In this document: positions 1 through 12,178 of the stretch, piece after piece
How the letters are laid out: every line of letters begins with the position of its first letter
Position numbering within the stretch: the stretch's first letter is position 1
Notes under the pieces: generated by a model
The model's input: only the letters and a program-made list of their open reading frames with translations
What the model was told of the DNA's origin: nothing
The model's database searches: none
From: Orthonyx spaldingii
Taxonomy: Eukaryota; Chordata; Aves; Passeriformes; Orthonychidae
Direction of reading: 5' to 3'
DNA: 64,000 bases
Assembly (NCBI GenBank): GCA_013397795.1
Contig: VZTJ01003574.1
Span: 636,848-700,847 of the forward strand
Program-made: the position numbers and the translations under genes

Positions 1-299
1 TTTACACACAGCAAATGATGCCACATCTCCTGTAAGCATTCTTCAGCAATGCACTGAGCAAAGTTCAGTGCATTTATAAAGCAGAAATAAACACAAGTTC
101 ACAAGAGGGCCTGACAGGCCATTTTATAAATGTCATTTTAGGACTCACAGGCCAGAACTGCCCATATAATTGGAAACCAATAGGCCTACAAAAATCTGAA
201 GTGATTCACCACTGGAGCATCTGACCAGATGAAAACAGACTTGTGGCTGAATAAACAGCATATTGTGAGAAGAGCAGGCTGAGGCAATTGGTCACTTAC
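1..299 (-). other. RAD54L2 intron 5 (partial)
   Basis: Non-coding sequence downstream of the exon 5 donor, running off the left edge. I see no repeat or RNA gene in it. Confidence 0.85.
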
Positions 300-431
300 C
301 ATCTTTAATGCTATTTTTGCCTTTAGTATCATCTTCACTGCCGCTGCTGGTACTGTCGAGGCAGATCACTTCCTCAGCCAGGACCTGAGGGGGGAGCTGG
401 GTCGCCTCTGCTGTTCTGAAAACGATGTCCT
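300..431 (-). CDS. RAD54L2: RAD54L2 (ARIP4) coding exon 5, residues ~164-207
   Basis: This is the last RAD54L2 exon in the window; the gene continues off the left edge. On the minus strand it starts after the acceptor TTTGTAG at 432-433 and ends at the donor G|GTAAGT at 298-299. It joins the previous exon with one carried base and leaves one base for the next. It encodes a stretch containing LPPQVLAEEVICLD and then a serine- and acid-rich tail (SSGSEDD). From memory, human RAD54L2 has LPPRVLAQEVICLDS followed by SSGSEDE, so the match is close. VICL at residues 185-188, next to D189, S190 and acidic residues, has the form of a SUMO-interaction motif. The family is known to act on SUMO-linked partners, but the motif assignment here is my inference. 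The ATPase/helicase domains follow in exons outside the window. Confidence 0.93.
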
Positions 432-1954
432 CTACAAACATAAATCACAAACAATAAGTAATTCATAATAATGGGGAAGGAGACAAAACTGTGCAGAAAC
501 CAGACAGTATTTCCTTCCACTTTAGCTCCAATAACTTAGTCCTGGAATTTTCCATAACAGACTTTCACTGTCTACAATACTGCTATGACTCAGCTTCCTG
601 GGTCACACTCTCCTCCTTTCTCAATATGCTGAAACAATAGCCCATTGCTGATGGCACCCTCTGTTTCATGCCCTGACTGGGGCACACTGACCATACAACA
701 TGCTAAAGCCCTTTGTTTCCCTTTTTTTTTGGTCTCAGTAAAAGCTGTGTTTCATCCAGCAGAGAAAGTACCAACTGCTGAAGGGAGGATAACTGCCCTT
801 TGTTAGTAGGGACACTGTAATAATTACATCCCACATATCATAAACAACTTTTGCTGATCAAGAGCATTTGTTTGTATGTTTTTAGTGCTGCCATGTGGGG
901 AGAGAGGCTAATGGGGCCAAACAGCACCACTGCAGTGACACAGCAAGCAACGACGTTGCTTTAAACAGCTCTTACTCCTTCTCCCACACGTAAAAGTGTT
1001 TTTATCACTTGCATATAAGGGAGAATTTATATTTCCTCAAGAGGCAAGGCCAACTCAAGAACTCCTTACCCCTGACACAACATCCAGCTGCACTTCTCTG
1101 CCCTTTACACCTTTGGAAGCTGTGCTATTAACTAAATCAACAAAATGGTCCAGGTTGGGAACCAATACAAGATGACACATTCCCCCAAAGATGTGAGTGA
1201 TGCTTAACCATTTACAGTGCCCGCAACTCACTGCTTGCTGAAACATGCAAGAAAGGCAAGGTTACATCACATGTGTACACCCAGTCTGTTGTTCCACTAT
1301 CCCCAGTACCAGACACATGTGTTACCAGATCATTCCCAGGACAAACAAGATCTGGCATTTCTGCCAAGCCCGTTGGTTTAAGCTCCCACACTAGCTGGAT
1401 TGACAAGAGAGCTCTGTTTCAGCATCCCCCTACACACACTTAATGTGTCCAAATATCTTCAACAAACATTACCTGGCACTTTTCATCAAGCAGCCACTCT
1501 ATCTCAGTACAAAACAAGCTCAAAAGTGCAACTGCCTACACTGAACCTACAAGTGGTCTGGAACTGCTCTTCCAAGAGTTTACACTTGAAAGTCCAACTA
1601 CAGCATAGAATCACAGAATGTTTGGAGTTGGAAAGACCCTTCAAAGGTCATCTAGTCCAACCCCTCTGCACTGAGCAGGGACATCTTCAACTACATCTCA
1701 TTGCTCAAAGCCCAATCCATCCTGACCTTGATTGTTTCCAGGGACGAAGCATTTACCACATCTCTGCACAACCTGTGCCAGTGTTTCACCATCCTCGCTG
1801 TAAAGTATTTCTTCCTTGTATCTAGCCTGAATCTATCTTCCTTTAGGTTAAAACCATTACCCCTTGTCCTATCATGGACAAGCACAGCACTACCTTCTTC
1901 ATTCAGCTTCTATCCTTAAAACTCCTGCTTTGGCTGGCATCTCCCAGTGCTTAC
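432..1954 (-). other. RAD54L2 intron 4
   Basis: The intron has clear GT-AG borders on the minus strand. Apart from the CR1 fragment at 1603-1878 and a short T run near 721, it holds no structure I recognise. Confidence 0.9.
1603..1878 (-). mobile_element. CR1 LINE 3' fragment, antisense to +
   Basis: The segment starts with CATAGAATCACAGAATG, the complement of the CR1 3' terminal microsatellite-like end. It continues with phrases diagnostic of the CR1 3' region, such as GGTCATCTAGTCCAACCCC, TGTGCCAGTGTTTCACC and CATTACCCCTTGTCCTATC. The element reads on the minus strand, with its 3' end at 1603 and its 5' truncation near 1878. That is about 275 bp of a parent element of about 4.5 kb, as usual for this family. 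It lies in RAD54L2 intron 4 in the same orientation as the gene. Confidence 0.93.
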
Positions 1955-2094
1955 CAGGAAGAAACTCCAAGGGTACAGTTGGTATAGAGGCTGGATAATC
2001 CTTCCGCTGCTGCTCGAGCCGTTTCCTTCTCTCCAACTCTTCCTGCTGGGCTGCCTTTGTCACGGCTTCCAGTTGGTCCTCACGCAACAGCTTT
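1955..2094 (-). CDS. RAD54L2: RAD54L2 coding exon 4, residues ~117-164
   Basis: The exon lies between an acceptor (TTCAG at 2095-2099) and a donor (G|GTAAGC, GT at 1953-1954). It completes an arginine codon split across the junction and encodes KLLREDQLEAVTKAAQQEEL, then a run rich in Glu, Arg and Lys, then PTVPLEFLP. This is nearly identical to the human RAD54L2 segment as I remember it, with KLLREDQLEPVTKAAQQEEL at the start. The middle (about residues 125-147) is a highly charged, uninterrupted helix, probably a coiled coil or an extended basic helix. Its length, 140 nt, keeps the frame with both neighbours. If the donor is ignored, the reading frame runs about 20 more codons into the intron before a stop. 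Confidence 0.95.
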
Positions 2095-3506
2095 CTGAAC
2101 ACAGGAGCAAGTGTGATTTGGCTACACTCAATTTCTTCTACAAATGTGAATGGCTGCACAGTTGATGCAAAGATGACTGACAAGCTCCAGGTATTCTGTC
2201 AGCCACATGGAGTCGGAACATCATCCCCCAAAAGATATAGGCAAATTCTACAGCTATTTCAACACTCTGCTTCCCAACTACAGGTAACACTGCTATCAGT
2301 AAAGGAAACGACAAAAGTTTGGCAGAAGCAAAGTAATGAAAGGAGAAAAATGTAAGTGGGTAAGCACATACTTGAACTAGGTTACCAGAGACTAGTTCTT
2401 CTGCCTGAAAGGATGATTTTTATTGATATGCAGTTTAGAAACACAAAATCCACAAAGTCATGCAAAGAAAAGATATGGGGAGAAAATGTATCAATCCCTC
2501 CACAAAACGTCATCACCCTGATTCTCTTCTGACAGCATTTTCAGGAGCTAGGATCTCTAATGGTTTTAACAATTGTTTCAAAGGCATCCTCTCAAAGCAC
2601 CTTCCCTTTACAGGTAAATTTATTTACTTTCAGAAGTTGCTTTTCCCCTGCTTCAGTGTCACATGTCCAGTCCTGGAAAAGAAGATGCTTTTCCAGAGGA
2701 GAGGTGCAGTACAAGCAGTGGTAAAATCCAGCTCCCTCAAACAAGCCTTTAAAACCACCCAACTCCACACTTCAGGGACATCTCCCTCATACTAATGAAG
2801 TCACATTTTCCAAGGCCTATTCAATACTTATTCCTTCAGCTTTAAGAAAATCAATTTGCACAAGCTTAAATATGAACCAAAGACCACCAGCACAGGGCAT
2901 GAGAGCCACTTGCTGCCACAGGAGTTCCTGTCCCATTAGTTCTCCTCTGAGCTTATAAAATTCCCTTGAGCAAAATGTCCTAGTGATTTACCACCTCACA
3001 ACCTGTCCCAGAATATGTGGTGAATTGCACAATCAAACAACTACTGCTTTATAAAATCCAGGTGAAACTGACTTCCAACATTTCAGTCACCAGTCACAGC
3101 ATCAGCATTCCTGCCAACAAGTACCCAGGATAGTACAGGACAGGACTGTATTTTAGGCTGTTTGCAATAGGATTCACCTCAGCAAATATCTGAAACTGGT
3201 ATTTACTTAATGGTGGTACTGTTTTTCAATTACACCTCTCAAAAGACAGCAGCAATTACACAAGTTTTGCAATATATTCCATAACCAAATATTCACTCTT
3301 CTGAAATACCAAACAAGTCTGCACCCACATGCAGCACTCCAGTCTGAGATCACTCTACTCCCACTGGTGAATCCTAAGGTTTTGGAAAAGAAAAACCATC
3401 TGGCTTGCCAGCAGTGGCACAACGTAGCTCAGAAGCAAAGTGTAGAGATCCTGTTTTCACCACCATATGCGACCCGAGCTCTTTCTGTCCTGCTGCTGCT
3501 GCTTAC
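2095..3506 (-). other. RAD54L2 intron 3
   Basis: About 1.4 kb between matched splice sites, with no repeat, RNA gene or other coding segment that I recognise. Confidence 0.9.
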
Positions 3507-3705
3507 CTTATGTTCCTCCGCATGTGAGACGGTTTCTGAGCCCTCTTCTTTTTGGTGTCCTCAGAGGCCAGGCTCTTGTGCTGGTTCTGCAAGGGTTGCT
3601 CTGCCCGCTCACTCTGAGATGAGGTAGTTGAAGTCGAGCGCTGCCATTCTCCATCCTCCGCGTGCTCCGCATGGTCACCGCTGAACGCGGCTTCCTGGGG
3701 TTGGT
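3507..3705 (-). CDS. RAD54L2: RAD54L2 coding exon 3, residues ~51-117
   Basis: A strong polypyrimidine acceptor (CTTCCCCTTCCCTTGCAG) precedes the exon, which ends at a donor AAG|GTAAGC (GT at 3505-3506). It encodes a Ser/Thr-rich linker (STSTTSSQSE) followed by KSLASEDTKKKRAQKPSHMR. The second part is almost the same as human RAD54L2. The basic patch KKKRAQKPSHMRRNIRK at residues 102-118, shared with the next exon, is a likely nuclear-localisation or DNA-binding element. The first 20 residues of this exon (QPQEAAFSGDHAEHAEDGEW) do not resemble the mammalian segment I remember, so the linker diverges while the basic patch is conserved. The same exon is also open in the +1 frame up to a TAA at 3508-3510. 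Confidence 0.95.
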
Positions 3706-5454
3706 CTGCAAGGGAAGGGGAAGAACATGACATGGGGACAGCTGTGCCAGGCTGGCAGCTGGCTGTTCCATGAGCATTCTGCAGGATTTGAGCCGAATGG
3801 GAACTGACAAGCCCTACTCTCACTCATTTGCAAGCATGTCGCTCTGAGGGTCAAAACTGGGGTCCTTTCTGACAGTCAGAGTTAAAAAGTTTTACAGTGA
3901 AGGGTCTGTCCCCAGTGAAAGCCAAGAGTAACACCCCTCAACACAGCCCAAAAGTGCCCTGATAAGAAAACAAGGCAAAATTACGTAGGTCCATGCGGAG
4001 CACTTGCTATCCCAAGAGTCTGTTTTCCTATGGGGGCCTGATGAGCTCTGATCAAAACAAGAAACTTGAATCTCTTTTTCTTTGTTTCACATCATTCAGG
4101 TAGGGCAGAAATTTCCACCTATATGATACCTGTGTAACCATCTCCCAAGCCAACAGCACACAGCATGTAAAAGGTTATCTGGTTCAGACACTGGGTCACG
4201 GCTCAGCAGGCAGCTCAGTGATTTTAGCACCAGGCTTCACTCGCGTGGTTTAAATGGCAACTTCCAACAAGCTTTTTTTCAAACAAAACTTAAGTGGCGA
4301 TACTCTTTCTACATTATAAATCACATGCATTCCTTTTTCATTCTCCTACCTTCAGACTTCCATTTGTGCCTGATTTCACTCTTAAAGCACAATGTGAAAT
4401 GACACCTTGTTCTGTGTGACACTTGGCTCTTCAACAGGCTGCCAGTGACCAAGCTAATGCTTCCAGAGCAAAGAAAGGAAATGTTTCTGTTCAAAAGCTT
4501 CCCTTGAAGCAAACTGTTCCTGACAAGCATTCTAATAGCTTCTTTGAAGCATCTTGTCCCCTTGTGTCAGGCAAAGAGATACCCTGAACCTCATCTTGTA
4601 ATCAGCTTTCTTGCTTACACTGTGTATCCGAGCTAATGACTGAACTGAAATGACACTTAGACAGAACTTTGAAGGAAAGAAGACATCAGTGCAGAGGAAT
4701 GTGGCAGATGAAGTAATACAGAACCAACAAGCATCCATTGTGACTCTGAGGGATCTGGAGACAGGGAGCATTCCTTCTCAAAATGCTGGGAGCTTAAATG
4801 AAGGATGCTTCAGTACAGCACATTGCACCTACAGCTGTCATGTTGATATGCCCATTAAATTAACCTTATCTCCAGTACCACATCCTAGAACTGAGATGAC
4901 AAGAAGTAGATTCACACCTTGTTCAAAAGCACCAACTTTGCAAACCTCCTCTCCAGACATCCCACCAGACCCACCCCAGCATTTGCTCCAAGTCTATTCA
5001 GAACACGTGTAGGACTTCAGAGCTGAGCCCACCACGGACCAGTACCAGCAGAGCAGTTCAAACATTTCTGTGAATATCTGTCTCTGCAACCCTACACATA
5101 CTGCAAAACTAGGTATCCACATACAGCTTATGGGATGAAACAGATCTCATGATGAATGCAAGGAGAGTTATGTATGTGAAGATAAAGGCAAAGGGGTTCA
5201 CTGCTACAAACACAGCTGTTCTCCTACCACAGCCAAGGTCTTGGAGCCCTGTTCTCCCACCATGCCTCTTTAGACATACAAGCTCAGATATCAAGCCCCA
5301 GCTCACTTGCAGACAGAGAACTGTGCTGGGAATAAACCCAGTTTCTCTGGCTTCCCAGACAACAACTCTGCTATTTGAGCTACAGACACATTTTAGTCAC
5401 ATTACCTGCAATTCTTCAGCACTGTTTCCTTCCCCCCACCCCTCTCGACTCCTG

Positions 5455-5730
5455 GTTATATAACTAGATCAAAAGATTGGATGAAATAGGGCAAAGGGAA
5501 GCAGGGAGGCTGCACACGTGATCACATGCTCCGGGATGAGTCATTAAACCGGAGACAAACACTGCCACGGTTACACTGCTGCCATCTCACCCCGGGCCCG
5601 GAGGACCTTGACAAGGCACCAGAGAGCACAAAGTCACGCTTGTTTGGAAGAGGAAGCGCTTCCCTCCCCACACTCCAGCAATCACCCACATCACCTCCTC
5701 CAGCAGCCACCCTGCCACCTGCACTGTGCC
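5455..5730 (+). promoter_or_regulatory. TATA-like palindrome plus GC-rich patch (candidate element)
   Basis: The palindrome GTTATATAAC lies at 5455-5464. It is followed within 100 bases by CACGTG (an E-box, 5515-5520) and TGAGTCA (an AP-1-type site, 5536-5542), then a short CpG-containing patch around 5590-5610. The combination resembles a small promoter or enhancer. I see no first exon attached, so this is a weak call. Confidence 0.25.
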
Positions 5731-8700
5731 AGGCAAGGGTGTCTTCAGGACAAGAGTGATAATAACAAAACCTAAAGGCTCAGCAGCCCAAATTATTATG
5801 TCTCCTCTATGTTTTCATGTATGTCATGCATATGTAGACTCATTCCATTTCTGCATTTTACCTTTTCTTTCCTCTTAATGATACGTAATACGAGCTCTGG
5901 TAAAACCTACACACAGCTGGATCAGATAGGGTTTTTAAAATATAATTCTCATCTGACCAGGAGCCCGAAGCCCAAAATTTGATGATAAATTTGGTCCTGC
6001 ACTGAGTACAGGCCCTCATCTGCCACAGCCATGTCTGCTCAGGCTGGTGTTTGTCCTGCCAATACAAGTTCTGAGGTGAGGAACACAATCTGTGCCTCAG
6101 CCCACATTCCCGACACATATGCATCAAGAGAGCTTTTCCACGCCAGCGACAGCTTCAAACATCTCACTGATTCAGCTGCAGTGGGATTCAGGGGACAGCC
6201 GGCTTCCCAAGGCTGCTCCCACCTTGCCACCACCAAGAATAAAGCTTTCCACAAAGTTTAACTAACACAATGATAAAATCACAAGTCTAACCTTGCAATG
6301 GCTCCCACCACACCTGTGGCATGAGCTGGCAGTTACAAGCAGGAATTGTTTTGCTGCTGCTTTGTATTAAACTCCTGATTACGTGTACAGCCTAAATCTA
6401 ACCCAGATGAAAAGTGAGGCTCCCCGCTGCAGTCGTGTGGCTGCTCTCCAGCACGGTGAGCTCCAAGCTGTGTAACTGCGACCCACACTGGGACAGAAAC
6501 ACATTAAGAAACAATAACTACACACACAAACATCTATTTTGTATAAGAACAGGTCTGGTCTTTGGGTTGGAGGGAGTGTGGGAACAGCCTCGTTGAACAG
6601 GTCCCATCAGGTAATCAATGGAATAATCCTGCCCCAATTTTGCCAAACCTACGTCTACAACAGAAACGCAATTATGGTTTTGTAACAGGAGCTCAACACG
6701 CTACTCTGACATGGTTATACAAGTAGCTTTTTACACAACACAAAAATTCATCAGCCACGTTTGCATGTTGACAACTGTCTGATCATGCTGGAGCTGTTGT
6801 GCACTCTAGGAAGACCTGGGCTGTTATCTACATTGCCTCCTTGACAAGAGCATTGCCACCAGCCCAGGGGTGACAACCCAGCACAGCCCTGCACAGCAAG
6901 AAGAGCCACACCAGAAAAAGCAGGCCCAAGTCTGCCCAGTAGAAGACAGCCATGGGTCAGGTGTGGTTGTTGGCAAGGATGTAAACCCATCCCATGCTTA
7001 CACACTGTGGGCACCAAGAATCACCAGGTTCACGCCAGCTTTATTCCATGTTTTGCACTGTCCTCACCAGATCTACAAAGAGGATCTCCCAAGGGAAGTG
7101 ATGGTAGTGTCAATGCAGCTGCTCCTTCCGGTGGGTTTATAGCTCTCTGAGAAATCCCCAAACAGGTCGCAGTGGTTCTTGGTTATGGACACCTGCACAC
7201 ACCCGGGCACTCTGTCCTGAAAGCCACCCTGAATGCCAAGAGGGGCACGACTACCCTTTCTCATGCACTTTAGAGGTTTGAAATGTGTCTGCACTCTCAA
7301 AACCCACCACAGATCTGGTTACAGCATGGCTCTGGTTTGTGCTACAGGCCAGAGGTTGCCAGTTTTCTTCGCTCTATAAGCAGCAGCAATCACCACCCCC
7401 AGTTGTACATACAAATAGGGGGAGGTGTTTGGTTTCTCGACCAACACTTGTGTGTCACAGTATTGCAGTTTAGAAGTCTCTGTAAGAGAGTCGTGACTGC
7501 TGTGTGTAACTCTGTTTCAGATGCTCCCTATGTGGTGTGGCTGCCAGAGCTGTCCCTAAACACTGCACACAGCTGTGACTCATGATGTGTAACACAGCAA
7601 AAGATTTGTCCCGCAGTCAGCCACTTCCTACTGCAGTCAAGCTTATAAAACTCACCTCATCACCTCCTGCTCAAACTTTCCTTAAAACAGCACAGGATTC
7701 AGCCTGGAGAATATGCTCTAGCATCATCAATCCAGCAGTGAATTGCTCTCGACACAGCCTGCTCTGCAAAAGGGCTCAGGTTGCTGCAAAGTGTCATGAA
7801 GCAGCAGGTTGTTTCGAGGTGTGACGTTTGTGTAACTAACACAGTCTTCTGACACCAAGGTAGGTGAAAAACAGTGTTATAGCCCATCTCCATGCTCCAA
7901 GGCAGACCTCAGTAATTCCAAGTGTCTGTGCACCCACAGTTTGGCTCTAGCAGCAGTCAGCACTCCTAGGAGTACAGAAATTCCCATTCAGAAGAAGATC
8001 TGAGGGTCTCCCACCTGAGGTTGCTGTATAAGAAGATCCAAGAGACCCCTCAGTGGACAAACTACTGTGTAAGTTGACGACTTCCTTGCCTGCTCAGTTA
8101 CTAGCCAGCTAACGGGGCTAGCCAGAGGTATACCTCCTCCTGGGAGGCCAGTTCCACTGCCAGGGTAACTCCAGGAAAGATATAGCACTGAAAACCAGAC
8201 ACTTATTGCTAAAATAATTTCACTATGGAAACTCAGAATATCAAATAGGACAATTTTGCTGAGTCTTTGGGCATTATTTCCTACCCTAAGGACAGGGATG
8301 TGCATGCATGGTGAGGAAGGTAGCTGCATGCAGAGCAGCAAGCAGTTAATACTTACTTTGGGAGTTTTCTTTTTTCCTGCATGAAGAACAAAGAGCAGTT
8401 AAATATTACTGCAGGCCTTTTGGGAACTTCTAGGCAGTTTGTGGGCAAAAGCCTGTCAGAGACTAGCTAATACTAGCTAGTGCTACTACAGCCGGTACTG
8501 AGCTGTCAAAGCAGGAATGGGAGGAGCACTGAGGGATGGCACAAGAAAGTCTAATTGCACAGCTCCAGCTGCAACTCGGTCCCTGACACACTGAGCTACG
8601 ATTGTGCCAAAGGCTAGAGCAGTGACTCAACAGAGCAAGCCCAACTGCAAAGGCTCTGACAGCCTGAAAGATGCCCTCTGGGGTAATGTGGTATTTCCCC

Positions 8701-9355
8701 AGTGCACTGGGTGCTGGAGTGGTGGGGAGGTGATGCCAGAGTGCAACTGTACCTGGCTCCTGAAGAACAGCGGTTCTCTAACTGCAGCGCGGCAATCAGC
8801 TCGGAGGCTGCCAACAGCCAGAGTGCTCTGGCTCATCCTGTACTCGTCTGTGCAACATAAATGAAATATTTTCAAAATATTCTTTGTATGTAACTGGTGC
8901 AGCTGTTGTATGGATGCCACGCAAGAAGGGAGAAGTGGTGTCTGCACAGAGCACTTCTCACAGAGGTGGCCTTGTGTGAAAACACTTGAGCACCACATGG
9001 CTGGGCTGGGGCAGGAAGTTCCTTGTGAAACCCCTCAAGTACAGTGCAGCTGAAAGGAGCACGCTTGGACTCTCTTCCTCCAGGCTTTACCTGTTGCAAC
9101 ACCCAGGGGAGGCACAAAGCCGGCACATATCTGCTTCCATCCGAAGCACTGGGAAAGCCACCTCAGAGCGGATCGGAGAGGGACAGAGCAGGACGCAGCC
9201 CCTCCAGGAACTCGGGGCTCTCCGTTGCAACCGCTGTTAGGGCAGCTAATTAGCAACAAGACTTAGTTCTCCTCGGAAAATAATCGGGCTCAGTCTTCGA
9301 CGGCAGGACGCCCCTCCCAGCCACCAGCGCTTAACAAAGTCCTAATTATGTAAGT

Positions 9356-9780
9356 ATTATATAACCCGGCACACCTGCCCCCCCGCGCCGGCCGCGGCAC
9401 CCGCGCTGCCCCCGGCACGCCGGACCCCGCGCCCCGCCGGCCCTCTCCGGTCACCAGCAGCTGTCACTGCTGCCAGCACGGCAGCCGGGACCAGCCTTTT
9501 GTCCGCTTGTCCGCACAGGACCACGGCTGTGGGAGCTCCCAGGCCAGGCACTGCACCCTGGCCAAGCGGGCAGCCCCAGCCCCCGGCCCAGGCTCCAGAA
9601 GAACGCAGCCCAGTGACCACAGCCGTGACCGACCCAGGCTGTCCCCGCCCGGCTCCAGCAGAGCGCAGCCCACTGACCACAGCCGTGACCGACTCCCAGC
9701 ACTGCTCCGGCCCCGGCTCTGCTGCCGGCTGCGATGCCTGGTGTCCTGCTGAGTCACAGCCACGGTACTGCCAGGCACAA
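9356..9780. promoter_or_regulatory. Intragenic GC/CpG-rich island with TATA-like sequence
   Basis: The island begins abruptly after TATTATATAACCCGG. From about 9370 to 9450 it is dense in CG dinucleotides (GCCGGCCGCGG, CACGCCGGACC), far above the surrounding intron. A TATA box about 30 bases before such a patch suggests a plus-strand promoter, for example of an antisense or alternative transcript. An unmethylated internal island without promoter function is equally possible. It contains the 60-bp tandem repeat. Confidence 0.4.
9591..9707. repeat. 60-bp tandem duplication, two copies
   Basis: GGCTCCAGAAGAACGCAGCC at 9591 recurs as GGCTCCAGCAGAGCGCAGCC at 9651, a period of exactly 60 bases. 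Each copy continues with TGACCACAGCCGTGACCGAC. The second copy ends near 9707 in CGACTCCCAG. A looser relative (GACCACGGCTGTGGGAGCTC) lies about 70 bases upstream. The copies differ at only a few positions, so the duplication is not old. The period is a multiple of three, so frames on both strands stay open through it. Confidence 0.85.
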
Positions 9781-12054
9781 ATGCTGAGCCTGCTCAGCCC
9801 CAGAGCTCGCCTGCTCCCAGGGGAAGCTTCCCTCACCTGTCAAAAAGCACGTACATCTTCATTCCCTTTGCTGATTTATCTAGGAGTTAACCACCCCAGG
9901 TCTGTCGTTCATACCTGTCACTGTAACCAGACACAGAGTCTGTCATGTTGGTATAACAAAGAGCGCTGCTTGAAGTCTGAGTAACATGTTTTTCATTTCT
10001 CTAAGTATCAGTAAAGCGATCACTCGCTGTGGGTTCAGGACACCTACGTGAAATCTGCAGACTGCTGGGGAGGGATGGCAGGCTGCCTCTGTCCCTGGAC
10101 TGGAGGATGGAGGGAAGAGATGAGCTCTGAAGAAAAAGCCACCAGCACTGACTCTGTGGGCCAGAGCATGAGGAGGAAGCCAGACCAGGAGAACGCACAA
10201 GTCAAACCCATCTCCAATCTCTTTTGGCAAGAAGTAAGCCCAAATCAATGGAAAACTTTAAAAGATAAATTACAAGGCAGGTCTGCCCTTCTTTTTTCCT
10301 TCAGCTATCTTTCAGCATATCAGTTGCTGATGAGGTTATGCTGCAGAATGAAACTCTTCCTGGTCTGAAGGAATCCTTCAGGAACAAAAGGCAGCAGAAC
10401 TGAAGGGCAGGAGCAAGGAATACACCACCCAGAAACCAAAGGGAAAGGAAGCAGCTGAGAAGTGCCGGGAGGCAAACTGAAATATCAAACAGCCAACTTT
10501 GGTGACAGGCAATATATCTTCTAACCCTGGGATTATGCAACCAGAACCAGGCCCCAAATACCCAAGAGATCTTGTTCTGGCTGGGCCTCAATGCTGCGGA
10601 CGCTGAGACCCGGGTTACATAAACACCAAAGAGCACTTATGTAACTGTTGTATGGCACAGGCTTGCAGCCACTGGCACCCCATGGCCACCTGAGTGTGGC
10701 AGGTACCTGTTTTGGCACCCAGTCCCTCCAGGACCTCCTCCCAGCCCTGCACAAGCCCCCAAATGCAGCCCAGATGAGGTGCCTGTCAGGTCGTCCTCCC
10801 TCTTGCAGGCATCACAGCCTCATGGTTACTCTGGAGCACTGGGCAATCTTGTGTCCATCTCCAGCTCCAGCATGCTCAAAAGAGGGTTGTAAAATTTCAA
10901 GCAAACATTTTCATAGTGCTTTGAGACGGCAACACCTGGAGAGATACAGAATGCTGCTACCTGCCGTCCCTCTTCTGGATACGTAATCAACACTACTTTT
11001 CCCGATAAAAGTCCTCAAACCTAAGAAGTAAACAGTTCCCTCCTACCGTGCCCCCTGTCTAGCACAGACACTGTGGGCATTAGTGAAAACAGGGAAACAA
11101 AGCCAGGAAAGGCACCCGCTAAGGTAGCAAGGGAAGCAGGGATGGGTCACATTTGTCCTTTAGCCAGGGTGTGCGAGAGCAACGAGTTACATAAAGCTAC
11201 TGCTCTGGAGTCAGGAAGTGTTTCAGGCTGAGTGCTGGGAAGTTTTCAACAAGCTGTGCGCAGGAGGGAACTGAAACCTCCCCTTTCTGGTTATCCCAGT
11301 TAACTAGTAACCCAGAATAGAGTTTTGTGAGCCAGATTACAAAAATTACCATGAGGATCTAAACCACAAGTAACCGGATTTAACCTTATTTATCTTCACA
11401 GCAGTTCAAAGCTTTTTTAAAAAGAGAAATATGATCTAGTCTATTGAGGTGGCTAAATATTGATGTAGGTAACAAAGACAAATTTCCCCTTTTCAGCTTC
11501 AGAAAATAGATGCATACGGGGGCTTGACACGTTCCCAGCACAGTGAATCCAGCTGGCTGCTACCATGACTCTTCCAGGGATAAATTTCAGGGACTAAGAA
11601 AAGAGGACGAGTAGGGGAGCAAGCATTCTGCATTATGCAATGATTACATAAGCATTAATTTACACTAGGTAGCTGGGAGTTGTGGTATTAGCTTTATACC
11701 AGCATACCCTCAGAGCAATGAGAAATAATAAAGAAGGGATTATTGCTGCAACACACTTCCAAGGCCACCAAATGGCAAACAAACAACAAGCACCAGCCAA
11801 ACTTTAATCTCTGCCTTGCCCTCACCATAGCTTTGCTCAGGACCTGTTAACATGAACGGGAAGAAGACAGGTGACACTCACTTCTAGTTTAAAAGAGCAG
11901 CATGGGAAATAACCCCAGCATAAAGCATCCTTCAGCATCTCAGTGCTCCTTTGTTGTTGCTCCTGATGGCAGCGGTACAAGAGAGGAGTGATTTCAAAAT
12001 TATAACAGTGTCATTTGTACTCTAGTCGGTGTCAAAGGAGTTCACAGGCACGAC

Positions 12055-12178
12055 GAGCTCCTCACAGTAACCTCCTGTCCATCTTGCAGAGGAGGAAACT
12101 AAAGCAAAGCAATCAGGTAGGCATCAGTGCTGAGTAACTCAAGTTGTCAGCTCCCTGTCCTATGCTCTAACCAACAAT
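12055..12178 (-). mobile_element. Probable MIR SINE relic
   Basis: CCATCTTGCAGAGGAGGAAAC, followed by AAAGCAAAGCAATCAG and later CTATGCTCTAACCAAC, matches the complement of the MIR core and flanks as I remember them (CCATTTTACAGATGAGGAAAC in the consensus). MIR is an ancient SINE shared across amniotes, so a divergent copy in a bird intron is expected. The order of the matching blocks supports it, but the divergence is high. Confidence 0.6.

Noticed and set aside
9357..9984. Overlapping 159- and 161-codon frames on opposite strands
   Set aside because: Both are open because of high G+C and the 60-base (multiple-of-three) duplication. The peptides have no recognisable protein content.
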